Shown here piece by piece: positions 18,309 to 27,526 of a DNA stretch of 64,000 nucleotides (the first letter of the stretch is position 1; every line of letters begins with the position of its first letter). This DNA is from Erysipelotrichaceae bacterium (GTDB lineage: Bacteria > Bacillota_I > Bacilli_A > Erysipelotrichales > Erysipelotrichaceae): positions 1-64,000 of the forward strand of contig JAUNNY010000001.1 of the NCBI GenBank assembly GCA_030531215.1, written 5' to 3'. The notes beneath the pieces were generated by a model. That model had not been told where the DNA came from and did no database searches. It worked only from the letters and a program-made list of their open reading frames with translations. A program made the translations under genes and the position numbers.

Positions 18309-18383
18309 GGCCCCATAGTCTAATGGATAGAACGAGCCCCTCCTAAGGGTTAAATCCAGGTTCGATTCCTGGTGGGGCCGCCA
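18309..18383 (+). tRNA. tRNA-Arg (anticodon CCT)
   Basis: A full cloverleaf is visible: acceptor GGCCCCA/TGGGGCC, anticodon stem AGCCC/GGGTT with loop CTCCTAA (anticodon CCT), T arm with GGTTCGATTCC, discriminator G and encoded CCA. TATAAT at 18295-18300 lies just upstream. Confidence 0.97.
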
Positions 18384-18392
18384 CTTAAAACG

Positions 18393-18422
18393 AAACCTTC
18401 AGTAAATACTGGAGGTTTTTTC
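18393..18422 (+). terminator. Terminator of tRNA-Arg
   Basis: An AAACCTTCAGT/ACTGGAGGTTT stem with loop AAAT is followed by a T run. Confidence 0.85.
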
Positions 18423-18490
18423 ATATAGATTTTACTTTAAATTCACATTCGATATCTAAAATGGAATTGTTGATATTGGAGGTTTTTATT

Positions 18491-20053
18491 ATGAAGTCAT
18501 TTTTTAAGAAAAAGGCAGTTAAAGTAGTTCTTATTATTTTGGCTATCTTAATTGCTGTGGCTGTAACATTTACAATAATAAGAAAAAACAAAACAAAAGA
18601 AATGGCCGAAAGTTTTACATATACAAGAACTGTAACTTTATCTAAGAGTTCTTTAGAAGAAACAGTAGTATCTTCAGGAACGATTGAGTCACAGACCACT
18701 AGTACTATTAGTGCATCAGTAAATAATGCAAGTATTTCTAAAATTAACTACGGTGTTGGTGACTATGTAAAAGAAGGAGATGTTATTGTTGAACTAGATA
18801 CTTCTAATTTATATAAGCAAATTAATAAACAATCCGATAAAGTAAACGATCAAGAAGAATCATTACAAGATCGTTATGATGAAGCGGAAGATAGTTATGA
18901 TGATGCTGAAAAAGAATATAAGTCAGCAAAGTCTGCAAGAAATGATGCTGCTAATAAATATAGCTCAGCAAGTGCTGCGATAGAAGAATATTTGAATGAT
19001 TATAATGAAAAAACCTCTTTGGTAGATGAAGCATACAAAAATAGTTTTGAAGATGAAGATGTTGTTATCACAAAAACCGAACATGGATATGAAATGGCTC
19101 CTGATATATATGAATATGCAACAAAAGTTAGTGACCAAACTGTAGCACTAGAAAAATTAAATAATGCTAAACAAGCATACGATTATGATAATTTACAAAA
19201 AGCATATCAAGAAGCAGAGAATAAATATGAACAAATAAAAAGCCAATACAAACAAGCTGAGTCAACATACGAATCAGCTAAAGATGCTTTAGATGATGGT
19301 GTTGATACTGATTCTTTAGATGAACTATATGATACTGTTTCTGATTACCAATTAAAAGCTAAATCTTCAGGACAAATTACAAGTATCAATGCCGTTTTGG
19401 GATCTAACGCAACAGGTACTTTAGCGACTATTCAAGATACAAGTAAATTAAAGATTTCTTTAACTATTGATGAATACGATATTTTAAAAATAGAACTTGG
19501 ACAAAAAGCAAAAATAGAAACTGATGCATCAGATACAGTTTACGAAGGTGTTGTATCACAAATTTCACCAACTGCTTCTTCAGGTGGTATGGGATCATCT
19601 GGAGGCTTTGAGATAGAAGTTCAAGTAACTAGTGAAGATGTTTCTAAATTATTGATTGGTATGAACGCTGAAGTTACTATCATCATTTCATCAGGTGATG
19701 AGAATTTCCTAGTACCTATTGATGCAGTTGAAGATAAAGCAGATGGAACAAGTGTAATCTATGTTGAAAATGCAGATGGAGAATTTGAAGAAGTTAAAGT
19801 TAATAAAGGTGAAACTAATGGTTATTATGTAGAAATATTCGCTAATGAATTAAAAGAAGGCATGAAAGTTAGAGCTAGTGCTAATGCTGATGAAGCACAA
19901 GTGACTAGTGAAGATTTCACTGGTGATTTCGATTCAAATTCTTTTGAACCTGGTGGCTTTGATATGGGAGGCGGAGGTTTCCCTGGTGGTGGAAGTATGC
20001 CTAGTGGTGGCGGAAGTTTCCCTGGTGGCCAAGGAGGACCGGGAGGTCGATAG
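18491..20053 (+). CDS. MacA-like periplasmic-adaptor/membrane-fusion protein
   Basis: This 520-residue adaptor has an N-terminal membrane anchor (about 12-33), lipoyl-like half domains (one around residues 60-110, the other near 290-320), a long coiled coil between them (about 110-290) and a beta-barrel domain. The C-terminus is a Gly/Pro/Ser-rich tail of about 35 residues. In Gram-positives such proteins work with MacB-type ABC transporters to move substrates out of the membrane outer face. ATG 18491 is chosen because TTGGAGG lies eight bases before it. The ATPase and permease genes follow directly. Confidence 0.88.
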   Translation: MKSFFKKKAVKVVLIILAILIAVAVTFTIIRKNKTKEMAESFTYTRTVTLSKSSLEETVVSSGTIESQTTSTISASVNNASISKINYGVGDYVKEGDVIVELDTSNLYKQINKQSDKVNDQEESLQDRYDEAEDSYDDAEKEYKSAKSARNDAANKYSSASAAIEEYLNDYNEKTSLVDEAYKNSFEDEDVVITKTEHGYEMAPDIYEYATKVSDQTVALEKLNNAKQAYDYDNLQKAYQEAENKYEQIKSQYKQAESTYESAKDALDDGVDTDSLDELYDTVSDYQLKAKSSGQITSINAVLGSNATGTLATIQDTSKLKISLTIDEYDILKIELGQKAKIETDASDTVYEGVVSQISPTASSGGMGSSGGFEIEVQVTSEDVSKLLIGMNAEVTIIISSGDENFLVPIDAVEDKADGTSVIYVENADGEFEEVKVNKGETNGYYVEIFANELKEGMKVRASANADEAQVTSEDFTGDFDSNSFEPGGFDMGGGGFPGGGSMPSGGGSFPGGQGGPGGR

Positions 20054-20055
20054 AG

Positions 20056-20772
20056 ATGACGAATAAGCCTGTTATTAAATTAATAGATATTAAAAAGTCA
20101 TACTTTGAAGGCAAGAGCAACGAATTAGAAATATTACATGGCATTAATTTAGAAGTATATGAAGGAGAATTTGTTGCTATTGTGGGTGAATCTGGAAGTG
20201 GCAAATCAACGCTCATGAATATTATTGGCGCATTAGATAAACCTAGTAGTGGTGAATACTATTTAGATGACATTGTTATCTTAAAAGCGAATGATAAACA
20301 ATTATCAACGATAAGAAACAAACATGTTGGTTTTGTTTTTCAAACGTTTAATTTGATTGGAAGAATGAATGCCTATAAAAATGTAGAGCTTCCTCTAATA
20401 TACGCCGGTGTTGATAGTCAAAAAAGAAAAGAGATAGTTAACGAAAAACTTAAAAAAGTTGAGATGCTAGATCGTTGTAAACATCAACCTAATGAATTGT
20501 CTGGTGGTCAAAAACAAAGAATTGCGATTGCTAGAGCTATAGTTAATGATCCTTCAATAATTTTGGCTGATGAACCAACTGGTTCACTTGATTCAAAAAC
20601 TAGCAGGACAGTTATGGATTTATTTCATAAATTACATAAAGAAGAAAAATGTACCATCGTATTAATTACGCACAATTTAAATTTAGCTGAAGAATGTGAA
20701 AGAGTTATCACTTTATCAGATGGCATGATAACTTCAACTAGAAAGGGAACTAGATACCATGAATTTAATTAG
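20056..20772 (+). CDS. MacB/LolD-type ABC transporter ATPase
   Basis: This 238-residue ATPase has Walker A GESGSGKS, a Q-loop (VFQTFNLI), signature LSGGQKQR, Walker B IILADEPTGSLD and H-loop THN. These features are typical of the MacB/LolD group that powers mechanotransmission-type export. It begins two bases after the adaptor stop, with GGGAGGTCG upstream, and overlaps the permease start by 14 bases. Confidence 0.93.
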   Translation: MTNKPVIKLIDIKKSYFEGKSNELEILHGINLEVYEGEFVAIVGESGSGKSTLMNIIGALDKPSSGEYYLDDIVILKANDKQLSTIRNKHVGFVFQTFNLIGRMNAYKNVELPLIYAGVDSQKRKEIVNEKLKKVEMLDRCKHQPNELSGGQKQRIAIARAIVNDPSIILADEPTGSLDSKTSRTVMDLFHKLHKEEKCTIVLITHNLNLAEECERVITLSDGMITSTRKGTRYHEFN

Positions 20773-22021
20773 CAATATTATAATGGGTATTCAAAACCTT
20801 AGAGCAAATAAAATGCGCACATTCTTAACGATGTTAGGAATTATCATTGGTATTGGTTCGGTTATCGCCATAATGACAGTTGGCAATTCCTTAAGTGGTT
20901 CTTTAACGAATTCTTTATCTTCATTTGGCATAACCAATATCACAGTCAGCTTAACTAATAAGGATTCGGATTCAAATATGTTTAGAATGTTTATGAGAGA
21001 GTCTTATAAAGAATCTGATTTGATGAATGATGACATGATTGATGAATATAAAAACGCCTATAAAGATTACATCAATTATGTTATTACTAGTGAATCGGTT
21101 GGAAGTACCACAGTAACTAATGGTGATAATGAAGCTTATATCAGTATTAGTGGCATAACTAGCGAATATAAAGATTATCAAGAAATCGAAATGATTACTG
21201 GCCGTTTTATATCTGATGAAGATAACGACAATAAACAAAAGTTCTGTGTAGTATCTGACCAATTTGTATCAGACCTAGGTTATAGTTCTTATAATGCAGT
21301 TGGTTTGCCAATAAGAATTACTGTAAATGGTTATCTACAAGAGTTTACAATTATTGGTATTTACCATTATGAATCAGAGACTAGCGAATCATTCTCTTCA
21401 AGTTCTAAAACTACAACTAATATGTATGTTCCTATTAGTACTGCTAAATATTTATTGCGTAGCAAAGATGGCTATTCTAGTTTCACAATCGTTTCTAAAG
21501 CCGATATAGATACGACGTGGTTGTTAGAACAAACACAATCTTTCTTTGAAAGCTTTTATACGCAAAACGACTCATATACGGTCGATGCTTCTAATATGGA
21601 AGCGATGTTAGAAACGATGACCGAGATGTTGTCGACTATTACTATAGCAATCAGTTGCATTGCTGCTATATCTCTTTTGGTTGGTGGAATTGGTGTAATG
21701 AATATCATGTTAGTATCAATTACTGAAAGGACAAGAGAAATAGGCACAAGAAAAGCTTTAGGCGCAACACAAAATGCAATTAGAATGCAATTTATAATTG
21801 AAGCCATTATTGTTTGTTTGATTGGTGGCTTTATTGGAATAATGGTAGGACTCGGAATTGGTGCAGTTGCCGCAAATATCTTAGGCTATCAAGCTTCGCC
21901 GAATATTATGTCTATTGTTCTATCGGTTTTATTCTCAATATCTATAGGTGTCTTCTTTGGTTATTATCCCGCAAATAAGGCAGCTAAACTGAATCCTATA
22001 GATGCTCTTAGATACGAGTAA
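20759..22021 (+). CDS. MacB-type ABC transporter permease
   Basis: This 420-residue permease has one N-terminal membrane helix (about 18-40), a large extracellular MacB_PCD domain (about 45-280) rich in Ser/Thr/Asp, and three C-terminal helices (about 290-415) with the SITERTREIGTRKALGA coupling segment. It completes a three-gene efflux system with the adaptor and ATPase. Candidate cargoes are antimicrobial peptides, macrolide-like drugs or lipids; nothing nearby decides. Confidence 0.93.
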   Translation: MNLISNIIMGIQNLRANKMRTFLTMLGIIIGIGSVIAIMTVGNSLSGSLTNSLSSFGITNITVSLTNKDSDSNMFRMFMRESYKESDLMNDDMIDEYKNAYKDYINYVITSESVGSTTVTNGDNEAYISISGITSEYKDYQEIEMITGRFISDEDNDNKQKFCVVSDQFVSDLGYSSYNAVGLPIRITVNGYLQEFTIIGIYHYESETSESFSSSSKTTTNMYVPISTAKYLLRSKDGYSSFTIVSKADIDTTWLLEQTQSFFESFYTQNDSYTVDASNMEAMLETMTEMLSTITIAISCIAAISLLVGGIGVMNIMLVSITERTREIGTRKALGATQNAIRMQFIIEAIIVCLIGGFIGIMVGLGIGAVAANILGYQASPNIMSIVLSVLFSISIGVFFGYYPANKAAKLNPIDALRYE

Positions 22022-22041
22022 TACTCCTCTCCATAGATTAA

Positions 22042-22076
22042 GGAGGAATCATGATGATGATTCCTCCGCTTTTTTT
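22042..22076 (+). terminator. Terminator of the MacAB-like operon
   Basis: A GGAGGAATCA/TGATTCCTCC stem with loop TGATGA is followed by GC and seven T. Confidence 0.9.
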
Positions 22077-22863
22077 ATATTAGATTAATTTTGTAATCAA
22101 AGTCTTTGATGAAGATATTTGCAAGTCTAGCGAAATTATTTGAATCACTAGATACATAGAATTTACGCTCAATCAATTCATCAGACATCATATTCATTTT
22201 TTCTAAATCTTCTTTAAGTTTTTTTGCTGCAACATCTGAAGAAGAGATGATGTTTATATTAGGGGCTATTTGTCTAACCATATTTTCTAATAAAGGATAA
22301 TGTGTACAGCCTAGAATCAAAGAATCAATATCTTTTTCTAATAATGGTTTTAAATATCCTTCAAGAATTTGTTTTGTTTCTAAACAATCATCTGTGAATT
22401 TTCCTTGTTCAACTAACGGTACTAACAATGGACAAGCATTAGAATATAGTTCAACTTCTTCATCAATTCTCTTGATTGCCTCGTCATAGGCTTTTGAGTT
22501 GATTGCTGCTTTAGTAGCAATGACGCCAATCTTTTTGTTTTTACTTATTGAGCATGCATATTTACTTGCTGGATCTACAACACCGAATACAGGCATATCA
22601 TACATGTTCATAATGGTGTCTTTACCAATCGCATCAGCTGTGTTGCAAGCAATGACAATAGCTTTTAAATCAAACTGTGCCAAGAATTTTGCGTCTTGTT
22701 TAACTAATTCAATTATTTGTTCTTCCTTTTTGTCACCATAAGGACTATTTAAAGTATCACCAAAATAGATTATGTTTTCTTTTGGTAATATTTTCATAAT
22801 TGACTTAACTACAGTAAGACCACCAATTCCTGAATCAAATACGCCTATATATTTATTGTTCAT
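22075..22863 (-). CDS. murI: Glutamate racemase
   Basis: MurI makes D-glutamate for peptidoglycan. The 262-residue protein shows the N-terminal GVFDSGIGGLTV, the catalytic Cys in ACNTADA (usually ACNTASA) and the second catalytic Cys in LGCTHYPLL. Its start overlaps the murD stop by four bases, so the D-Glu supplier and the D-Glu ligase are translationally coupled. Confidence 0.96.
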   Translation of the reverse strand: MNNKYIGVFDSGIGGLTVVKSIMKILPKENIIYFGDTLNSPYGDKKEEQIIELVKQDAKFLAQFDLKAIVIACNTADAIGKDTIMNMYDMPVFGVVDPASKYACSISKNKKIGVIATKAAINSKAYDEAIKRIDEEVELYSNACPLLVPLVEQGKFTDDCLETKQILEGYLKPLLEKDIDSLILGCTHYPLLENMVRQIAPNINIISSSDVAAKKLKEDLEKMNMMSDELIERKFYVSSDSNNFARLANIFIKDFDYKINLI

Positions 22864-24197
22864 AGACTATTTACCAATTTCTTAAAATGTCTTCCTCTTT
22901 CTTCGTAACCAGAATACTGGTCATATGAAGAAGTAGTAGGTGACAACAAAACAATATCGCCACTTGTTGCAATCTTGTTTGCTTCATTTATTGCTTCATC
23001 TAATGTTTTAACAATGATTGGATCATTAACTAAATCTGAAGCGATTCTTTTGCCCGCTTCACCAAAACCAATGACTTTTTTGACGGGATTAAGATATTTT
23101 TTCATTTCAGACATATCTAAACCTTTTTCATATCCACCAACCAAAAGGATTACACCTTTGTCAAAGGCTTTTAGTGCAGTGATGGATGCATCGGTATTTG
23201 TGCCTTTAGAGTCGTTATAATATTTAATTCCATTAATTTCTCTAACGAATTCTATACGATGTTCTACGCCTTTAAAATTGCTTATAGCAGTTATTATATC
23301 TTCATCATTTACGCCGACTTTTTTACAAGCTAGTATAGCAGCAATGATATTTTGAATATTATGTTTTCCTACAACCTTAATGTTATCAGTAGAGATTATT
23401 TTTTTATTATCTACATAGATATAATCATCTTTTAGATATGCATATGCATCATCATTTTCTAAAGAGAATGTTTGGATTTTACAATTTACTGGATATTTAT
23501 TTGTGTAGTCTTTAATCAACTCATCATCCTTGTTCATGATAAACAAATCATCATCCTTTTGATTACGATATACTTCTGTTTTTGATTTGTAGTAATTATG
23601 AAGAGAACCCATCGTTTCAAGATGGTCTGGTCCTAGATTAATTATTGTGGATACTTCTGGTCTAAAGCTAATGATATCTACTAATTGATGATTAGAAATT
23701 TCTAAAGAGATATAATAACCTTCGTTTTCCATTAAGTTATGTTCTAAAACTAATTCACATAAAGGAATACCGATGTTGCCGCCAACTAGCGCTTTGTCCT
23801 TATATGCTTGTTTTAAGATTTCATAAACTATTGTAGTGGTAGTTGTTTTGCCATTAGTGCCAGTAATCGCAATATAATGTTGAGGTTTACTTACATCATA
23901 AGCAAGCTCTATTTCGGTAATAATAGGTATGTTTCTATCTTTTAATTTTTTAACAATAGGGCTTACAGGAGGCACTCCTGGATTTTTTACAACCAAGTCA
24001 AAATCTCCATCAAAAACACTCATCATTTGATTAGTTATTTCAACATTCATTGATTTTAAAATATCTACATCTTCTGGTTTTGGTTCTTTTATTTCTGATA
24101 ATGTAATTTGTGCTCCTAATTTATTTAGCAGTTTAATAGCAGCCATACCACTTCTAGCTAAACCAATAACAAGCACTTTCTTATTTTTATATTCCAT
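22860..24197 (-). CDS. murD: UDP-N-acetylmuramoyl-L-alanine:D-glutamate ligase
   Basis: MurD adds D-Glu to UDP-MurNAc-L-Ala in the cytoplasm. The 445-residue Mur ligase has an N-terminal Rossmann-like domain (VLVIGLARSGMAAIKLL), the ATP loop ITGTNGKTTTTT near 112-123, an NLGPDHLE block, and a C-terminal domain with YNDSKGTN. The start has no ribosome-binding site: an extended -10 TG-G-TAAAAT (minus strand 24212-24204) ends six bases before the ATG, so a leaderless mRNA is expected. Confidence 0.97.
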   Translation of the reverse strand: MEYKNKKVLVIGLARSGMAAIKLLNKLGAQITLSEIKEPKPEDVDILKSMNVEITNQMMSVFDGDFDLVVKNPGVPPVSPIVKKLKDRNIPIITEIELAYDVSKPQHYIAITGTNGKTTTTTIVYEILKQAYKDKALVGGNIGIPLCELVLEHNLMENEGYYISLEISNHQLVDIISFRPEVSTIINLGPDHLETMGSLHNYYKSKTEVYRNQKDDDLFIMNKDDELIKDYTNKYPVNCKIQTFSLENDDAYAYLKDDYIYVDNKKIISTDNIKVVGKHNIQNIIAAILACKKVGVNDEDIITAISNFKGVEHRIEFVREINGIKYYNDSKGTNTDASITALKAFDKGVILLVGGYEKGLDMSEMKKYLNPVKKVIGFGEAGKRIASDLVNDPIIVKTLDEAINEANKIATSGDIVLLSPTTSSYDQYSGYEERGRHFKKLVNSL

Positions 24198-24251
24198 AAA
24201 ATTATTTTACCATTATTGACTAACAATTACTGATTAAGTACAATGTTGACT
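24198..24251. promoter_or_regulatory. Divergent leaderless promoters, murD / DUF1934-rpoE
   Basis: On the minus strand, TG-G-TAAAAT (24212-24204) ends six bases before murD. On the plus strand, TTGACT (24216-24221), a 17-base spacer and TACAAT (24239-24244) end seven bases before ATG 24252. Both predicted RNA 5' ends fall at or beside the start codons. Confidence 0.75.
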
Positions 24252-24584
24252 ATGCCTAAAGTTATTCTTAGAAATTTAAATGATGATTATTATGAAGAAA
24301 ATATAGTTACTGATACTATGAATAATAATTGTTTATTCTATACTGATCGTGATAAAAACAATGTTGAAGTGTGTATTTTTGATGATGGAATTTGTTTATT
24401 TAAAGAAGCAAAAGACTATATGTTAGAATTACATCTTAGAAATAAGACTTATGCCAAAATAACAAGTTCTGAAGGAATTGTTGAAATTGATGTGAAAATG
24501 GTTGAATTTAGTAAAAATAATGTTAATATATTAGTGCACTACCTCATCGATGGTGAGGATAAAGTGATAGAAATAAAAAATTGA
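24252..24584 (+). CDS. DUF1934-type small beta-barrel protein
   Basis: This 110-residue all-beta protein matches the DUF1934 pattern (alternating hydrophobic strands, calycin-like), a family that often precedes rpoE in Firmicutes. The frame also has an ATG at 24243, but that one overlaps the -10 box. ATG 24252 lies seven bases after the -10 and gives a natural MPKVIL start. rpoE begins nine bases after the stop, so the two form an operon. Function unknown. Confidence 0.7.
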   Translation: MPKVILRNLNDDYYEENIVTDTMNNNCLFYTDRDKNNVEVCIFDDGICLFKEAKDYMLELHLRNKTYAKITSSEGIVEIDVKMVEFSKNNVNILVHYLIDGEDKVIEIKN

Positions 24585-24593
24585 GGTATTTAA

Positions 24594-24926
24594 ATGACTA
24601 GTGTTAAATCTATGACAGATGTTGCCTATGACATTCTATCTAGTAAAAAACGTTGTGTAATGTTTAGCAAACTTTGGGAAGATGTTTCTAAAATATGCAA
24701 CAAATCTTCAGATTATATTTCCCAATTTTATTCTGATTTAACTCTTGATTCTCGTTTTGTTTCTTTGAAGGATAACAAATGGGATTTGAAAGAACGCCGT
24801 ACATATTCAGAATCACATGTCGACTTAAGCAAAATTGAATTAGGTGAAGATGAACCTGAAGAAGGCGAAACTCCTGAAGAAGAATCAGATATGGGTGGTT
24901 ATGTAAACAGCGAGGATACTTATTAG
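24594..24926 (+). CDS. rpoE: RNA polymerase delta subunit
   Basis: This 110-residue protein has the N-terminal HARE-HTH domain (about 1-75, with AYDILSSKKRCVMFSKLWEDV and FYSDLTLDSRFVSL) and a short acidic tail, as in Firmicute RpoE (delta). Delta binds core RNA polymerase, raises recycling and reduces weak promoter complexes. The tail is shorter than the roughly 80-residue tail in Bacillus. A hairpin terminator follows. Confidence 0.92.
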   Translation: MTSVKSMTDVAYDILSSKKRCVMFSKLWEDVSKICNKSSDYISQFYSDLTLDSRFVSLKDNKWDLKERRTYSESHVDLSKIELGEDEPEEGETPEEESDMGGYVNSEDTY

Positions 24927-24948
24927 AGCTCAAGTTGAGCTCTTTTTT
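24925..24948 (+). terminator. Terminator of DUF1934-rpoE
   Basis: An AGAGCTCAA/TTGAGCTCT inverted repeat with a very short loop is followed by six T; it overlaps the rpoE stop and abuts the next TATAAT. Confidence 0.8.
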
Positions 24949-24964
24949 GTATAATAAAGTAAGA

Positions 24965-25588
24965 ATGAAATACTTAATATTTGACTTTAATGGTACTGTC
25001 ATAGATGATGTCGATATTTGCATCGCTTGTGAAAACCAAACCATCAAAGAATATAAGCTTCCTAGAGAACCATTAACTAAAGATGAGTATCTTCATCTTT
25101 TCACTTTTCCTGTAAAAGATTACTATACACGTGTTGGCTTTGACTGGAATAAATATACTTACGAAGAAGTTGGTGATTACTGGTTTAAACAATATTGTAG
25201 TAAGAAAGATGAATATAAAGTTTTTGATGGCGTAATAGAGATGCTAGAAAAATCTCATAGGTTAGGATATAAAAATATACTTCTTTCTGCATCAGATTTA
25301 AATGAACTAAAAGGTCAAATCAAACATTTGAAGATAGATCATTATTTTGATGAAGTATTAGGCATTGATAATATCTATGCTGGTTCAAAAGTAAATGTCG
25401 CATTGAATTGGATTAAAGATAAAGATCCTAAGGATTGTTTGATGATAGGCGATTCTTTACATGATAAAGATGTAGCTGATGCGATGGGCGTAAGATGTAT
25501 CTTAGTAGCTAAGGGACATCAAGCAAAAGATGTATTGCTTAAAGAAACAAATGATGTTGTAGATGATATTAGAGAGGTTCAAATATGA
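24965..25588 (+). CDS. HAD hydrolase with Asn in motif I
   Basis: This 207-residue HAD protein resembles phosphoglycolate phosphatases, with a helical cap, motif II Ser in LLSASD, Lys in the AGSKVNVA segment and the acidic pair in MIGDSLHDKDVA. Motif I is DFNGT: the second Asp, normally the general acid/base, is Asn9. TATAAT (24950-24955) ends nine bases before ATG 24965 with no ribosome-binding site. The stop overlaps ispF by four bases (ATGA). Substrate unknown. Confidence 0.82.
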   Translation: MKYLIFDFNGTVIDDVDICIACENQTIKEYKLPREPLTKDEYLHLFTFPVKDYYTRVGFDWNKYTYEEVGDYWFKQYCSKKDEYKVFDGVIEMLEKSHRLGYKNILLSASDLNELKGQIKHLKIDHYFDEVLGIDNIYAGSKVNVALNWIKDKDPKDCLMIGDSLHDKDVADAMGVRCILVAKGHQAKDVLLKETNDVVDDIREVQI

Positions 25589-26058
25589 GAATAGGACAAT
25601 CACAAGATATTCACCGTCTGGTAGAAGGAAGAGATCTTATAATTGGGGGAGTAAAGATTCCTTATGAAAAAGGTTTATTAGGTCATAGTGATGCTGACGT
25701 TCTGTTACACGCAATTATTGAGGCCATAATTGGTGCGATGGGTCTAAAAGACATTGGCACACATTTCTCTGATAAGGATCCAAAATACGAGGGAATCAGT
25801 TCCTTAACTTTATTAGATGAAACATATAAGATGATGATAGAAAATGGTTATGAAATTGGCAACGTTGATTCATTAATTGTTATTGAAAAACCAAAGATGG
25901 CTCCGCATATTGATGAAATGAGAAAAAATATCGCAGAACATTTACATTGTGATGTAAATAAAGTCAATGTTAAAGCAACTTGTGCTGAAGGTCTTGGCTT
26001 TATTGGCAATGGCGAAGGTGCAATGGCTCAGGCTGTATGTATAATAAATGAGATTTAG
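25585..26058 (+). CDS. ispF: 2-C-methyl-D-erythritol 2,4-cyclodiphosphate synthase
   Basis: IspF makes the cyclodiphosphate intermediate of the methylerythritol phosphate isoprenoid pathway. The 157-residue trimeric enzyme shows the zinc ligands in GQSQDIHRL and GHSDADVLLHA, the DIGTHFSD block and the C-terminal KATCAEGLGFIGNGEG. Its presence implies the MEP rather than the mevalonate route. It is coupled to the HAD gene upstream. Confidence 0.97.
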   Translation: MRIGQSQDIHRLVEGRDLIIGGVKIPYEKGLLGHSDADVLLHAIIEAIIGAMGLKDIGTHFSDKDPKYEGISSLTLLDETYKMMIENGYEIGNVDSLIVIEKPKMAPHIDEMRKNIAEHLHCDVNKVNVKATCAEGLGFIGNGEGAMAQAVCIINEI

Positions 26059-26082
26059 TAGTTTTTAATAAAATTGAGCATT

Positions 26083-26109
26083 AAAAAAGGTATCTCCCGA
26101 TACCTTTTT
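26083..26109. terminator. Bidirectional terminator between ispF and fba
   Basis: An AAAAAAGGTATC/GATACCTTTTT stem with loop TCCC can serve both convergent genes. Confidence 0.88.
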
Positions 26110-26115
26110 GATTGA

Positions 26116-27081
26116 CTAGATTTTATCGTTACAGCCTAATACATCAACGATCTTATGTTTAACTAATTCTTTGATGTTTGCTCTAGCTGGTTTTAAGTAT
26201 TCTCTAGGGTCAAATTTTTCTGGATGTTCATTGAAGAATTGACGGATAGAACCAGTCATAGCTAGACGTAAGTCAGAGTCAATGTTAATCTTACATACAG
26301 CCATCTTAGAAGCTTTTCTTAATTGTTCTTCTGGAACACCAACTGCATCTGGCATCTTGCCACCGTTTTCATTGATTACTTTTACCCATTCTTGAGGAAC
26401 AGATGAAGAACCATGTAGAACGATTGGGAATCCAGGAAGTCTCTTTTGTACTTCTTCAAGGATGTCGAATCTTAGTGGAGGAGGTACCAAGATACCTTCT
26501 TCGTTTCTAGTGCATTGTTCTGGTTTAAACTTGTAAGCACCATGAGATGTACCGATAGCGATTGCTAATGAATCACAACCAGTTCTCTTAACGAATTCTT
26601 CAACATCTTCAGGTCTAGTGTATGATGAATCTTCTGCAGAAACGCTAACTTCATCTTCAACACCAGCTAATGTACCTAATTCAGCTTCTACTACTACGCC
26701 ATGAGCGTGAGCATATTCAACAACTTGCTTTGTAATAGCGATGTTTTCTTCAAATGATTTAGAAGAAGCATCGATCATAACAGATGTGAAACCATCATCG
26801 ATACATGATTTACAAGTTTCGAAACTATCACCATGGTCTAAGTGAAGAACGATTGGAAGACCAGTTTCAATTACAGCAGCTTCAACTAATTTGACTAAGT
26901 AAGTTCTGTTAGCGTAAGCTCTTGCTCCTTTAGAAACTTGTAGAATTACTGGGGCATTGCATTCTTTAGCTGCTTCAGTAATACCTTGGATGATTTCCAT
27001 GTTGTTAACATTGAAAGCACCAATAGCGTAACCGCCATTATAAGCTTTCTCAAACATTTCTTTTGATGTTACTAGTGGCAT
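26116..27081 (-). CDS. fba: Class II fructose-bisphosphate aldolase
   Basis: The zinc-dependent class II aldolase splits fructose 1,6-bisphosphate into triose phosphates. The 321-residue barrel shows HLDHGDS with the catalytic Asp and zinc His, EAELGTLAG, GTSHGAYKF with another zinc His, and VLHGSSSVP. A strong AAGGAG site precedes the ATG. Strand bias and codon use resemble pgk and tpiA, as expected for a highly expressed gene. Confidence 0.97.
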   Translation of the reverse strand: MPLVTSKEMFEKAYNGGYAIGAFNVNNMEIIQGITEAAKECNAPVILQVSKGARAYANRTYLVKLVEAAVIETGLPIVLHLDHGDSFETCKSCIDDGFTSVMIDASSKSFEENIAITKQVVEYAHAHGVVVEAELGTLAGVEDEVSVSAEDSSYTRPEDVEEFVKRTGCDSLAIAIGTSHGAYKFKPEQCTRNEEGILVPPPLRFDILEEVQKRLPGFPIVLHGSSSVPQEWVKVINENGGKMPDAVGVPEEQLRKASKMAVCKINIDSDLRLAMTGSIRQFFNEHPEKFDPREYLKPARANIKELVKHKIVDVLGCNDKI

Positions 27082-27098
27082 ATTTTTTCTCCTTTTAT

Positions 27099-27127
27099 TT
27101 GCACATATAATTATAACTCAATATAAT
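27099..27127 (+). promoter_or_regulatory. Promoter giving a leaderless DUF1893 mRNA
   Basis: TTGCAC (27099-27104), a 17-base spacer and TATAAT (27122-27127) end six bases before ATG 27134. Confidence 0.7.
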
Positions 27128-27133
27128 GATTTT

Positions 27134-27526
27134 ATGAATTTAAAACAGACATTATTAGCGAATAATTATTCAATTATAGCCTCAAATGGCTATTATTCTT
27201 TAGATAGTGGTATAAAACCTGTAATTAGTAAAATTAAGGATGATAAAGACTATTTCTCAGGTTTAGAAGTGGTTGACAAAATAGTAGGCAAAGCTAGTGC
27301 CATGCTTTTAGTATATTCTGGAGTAAGTAAAGTATATGCTTTAGTACTTTCACTAGCTGGTAAGCAGATTCTAGATAAATATAATATTGAGTATCAATAC
27401 GATGAATTGGTTCCTTACATTATTAATAGAAGAGGTGATGGTATGTGCCCAATGGAAATTACAGTTAAAGATATTGACGACTTAAAAGATGCATATGATG
27501 CGTTATTAAATAAAGTTTATGAGTGA
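27134..27526 (+). CDS. DUF1893 family protein
   Basis: This 130-residue protein fits DUF1893: an N-terminal Gly/Ser-rich region, KIVGKASAMLLVYSGVSKVYALVLS, and the C-terminal CPMEITVKDIDDLKDAYDAL with the conserved Cys-Pro-Met-Glu. The family has a cytidine-deaminase-like core but no proven function. It starts leaderless and overlaps the NUDIX gene by eight bases. Confidence 0.85.
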   Translation: MNLKQTLLANNYSIIASNGYYSLDSGIKPVISKIKDDKDYFSGLEVVDKIVGKASAMLLVYSGVSKVYALVLSLAGKQILDKYNIEYQYDELVPYIINRRGDGMCPMEITVKDIDDLKDAYDALLNKVYE

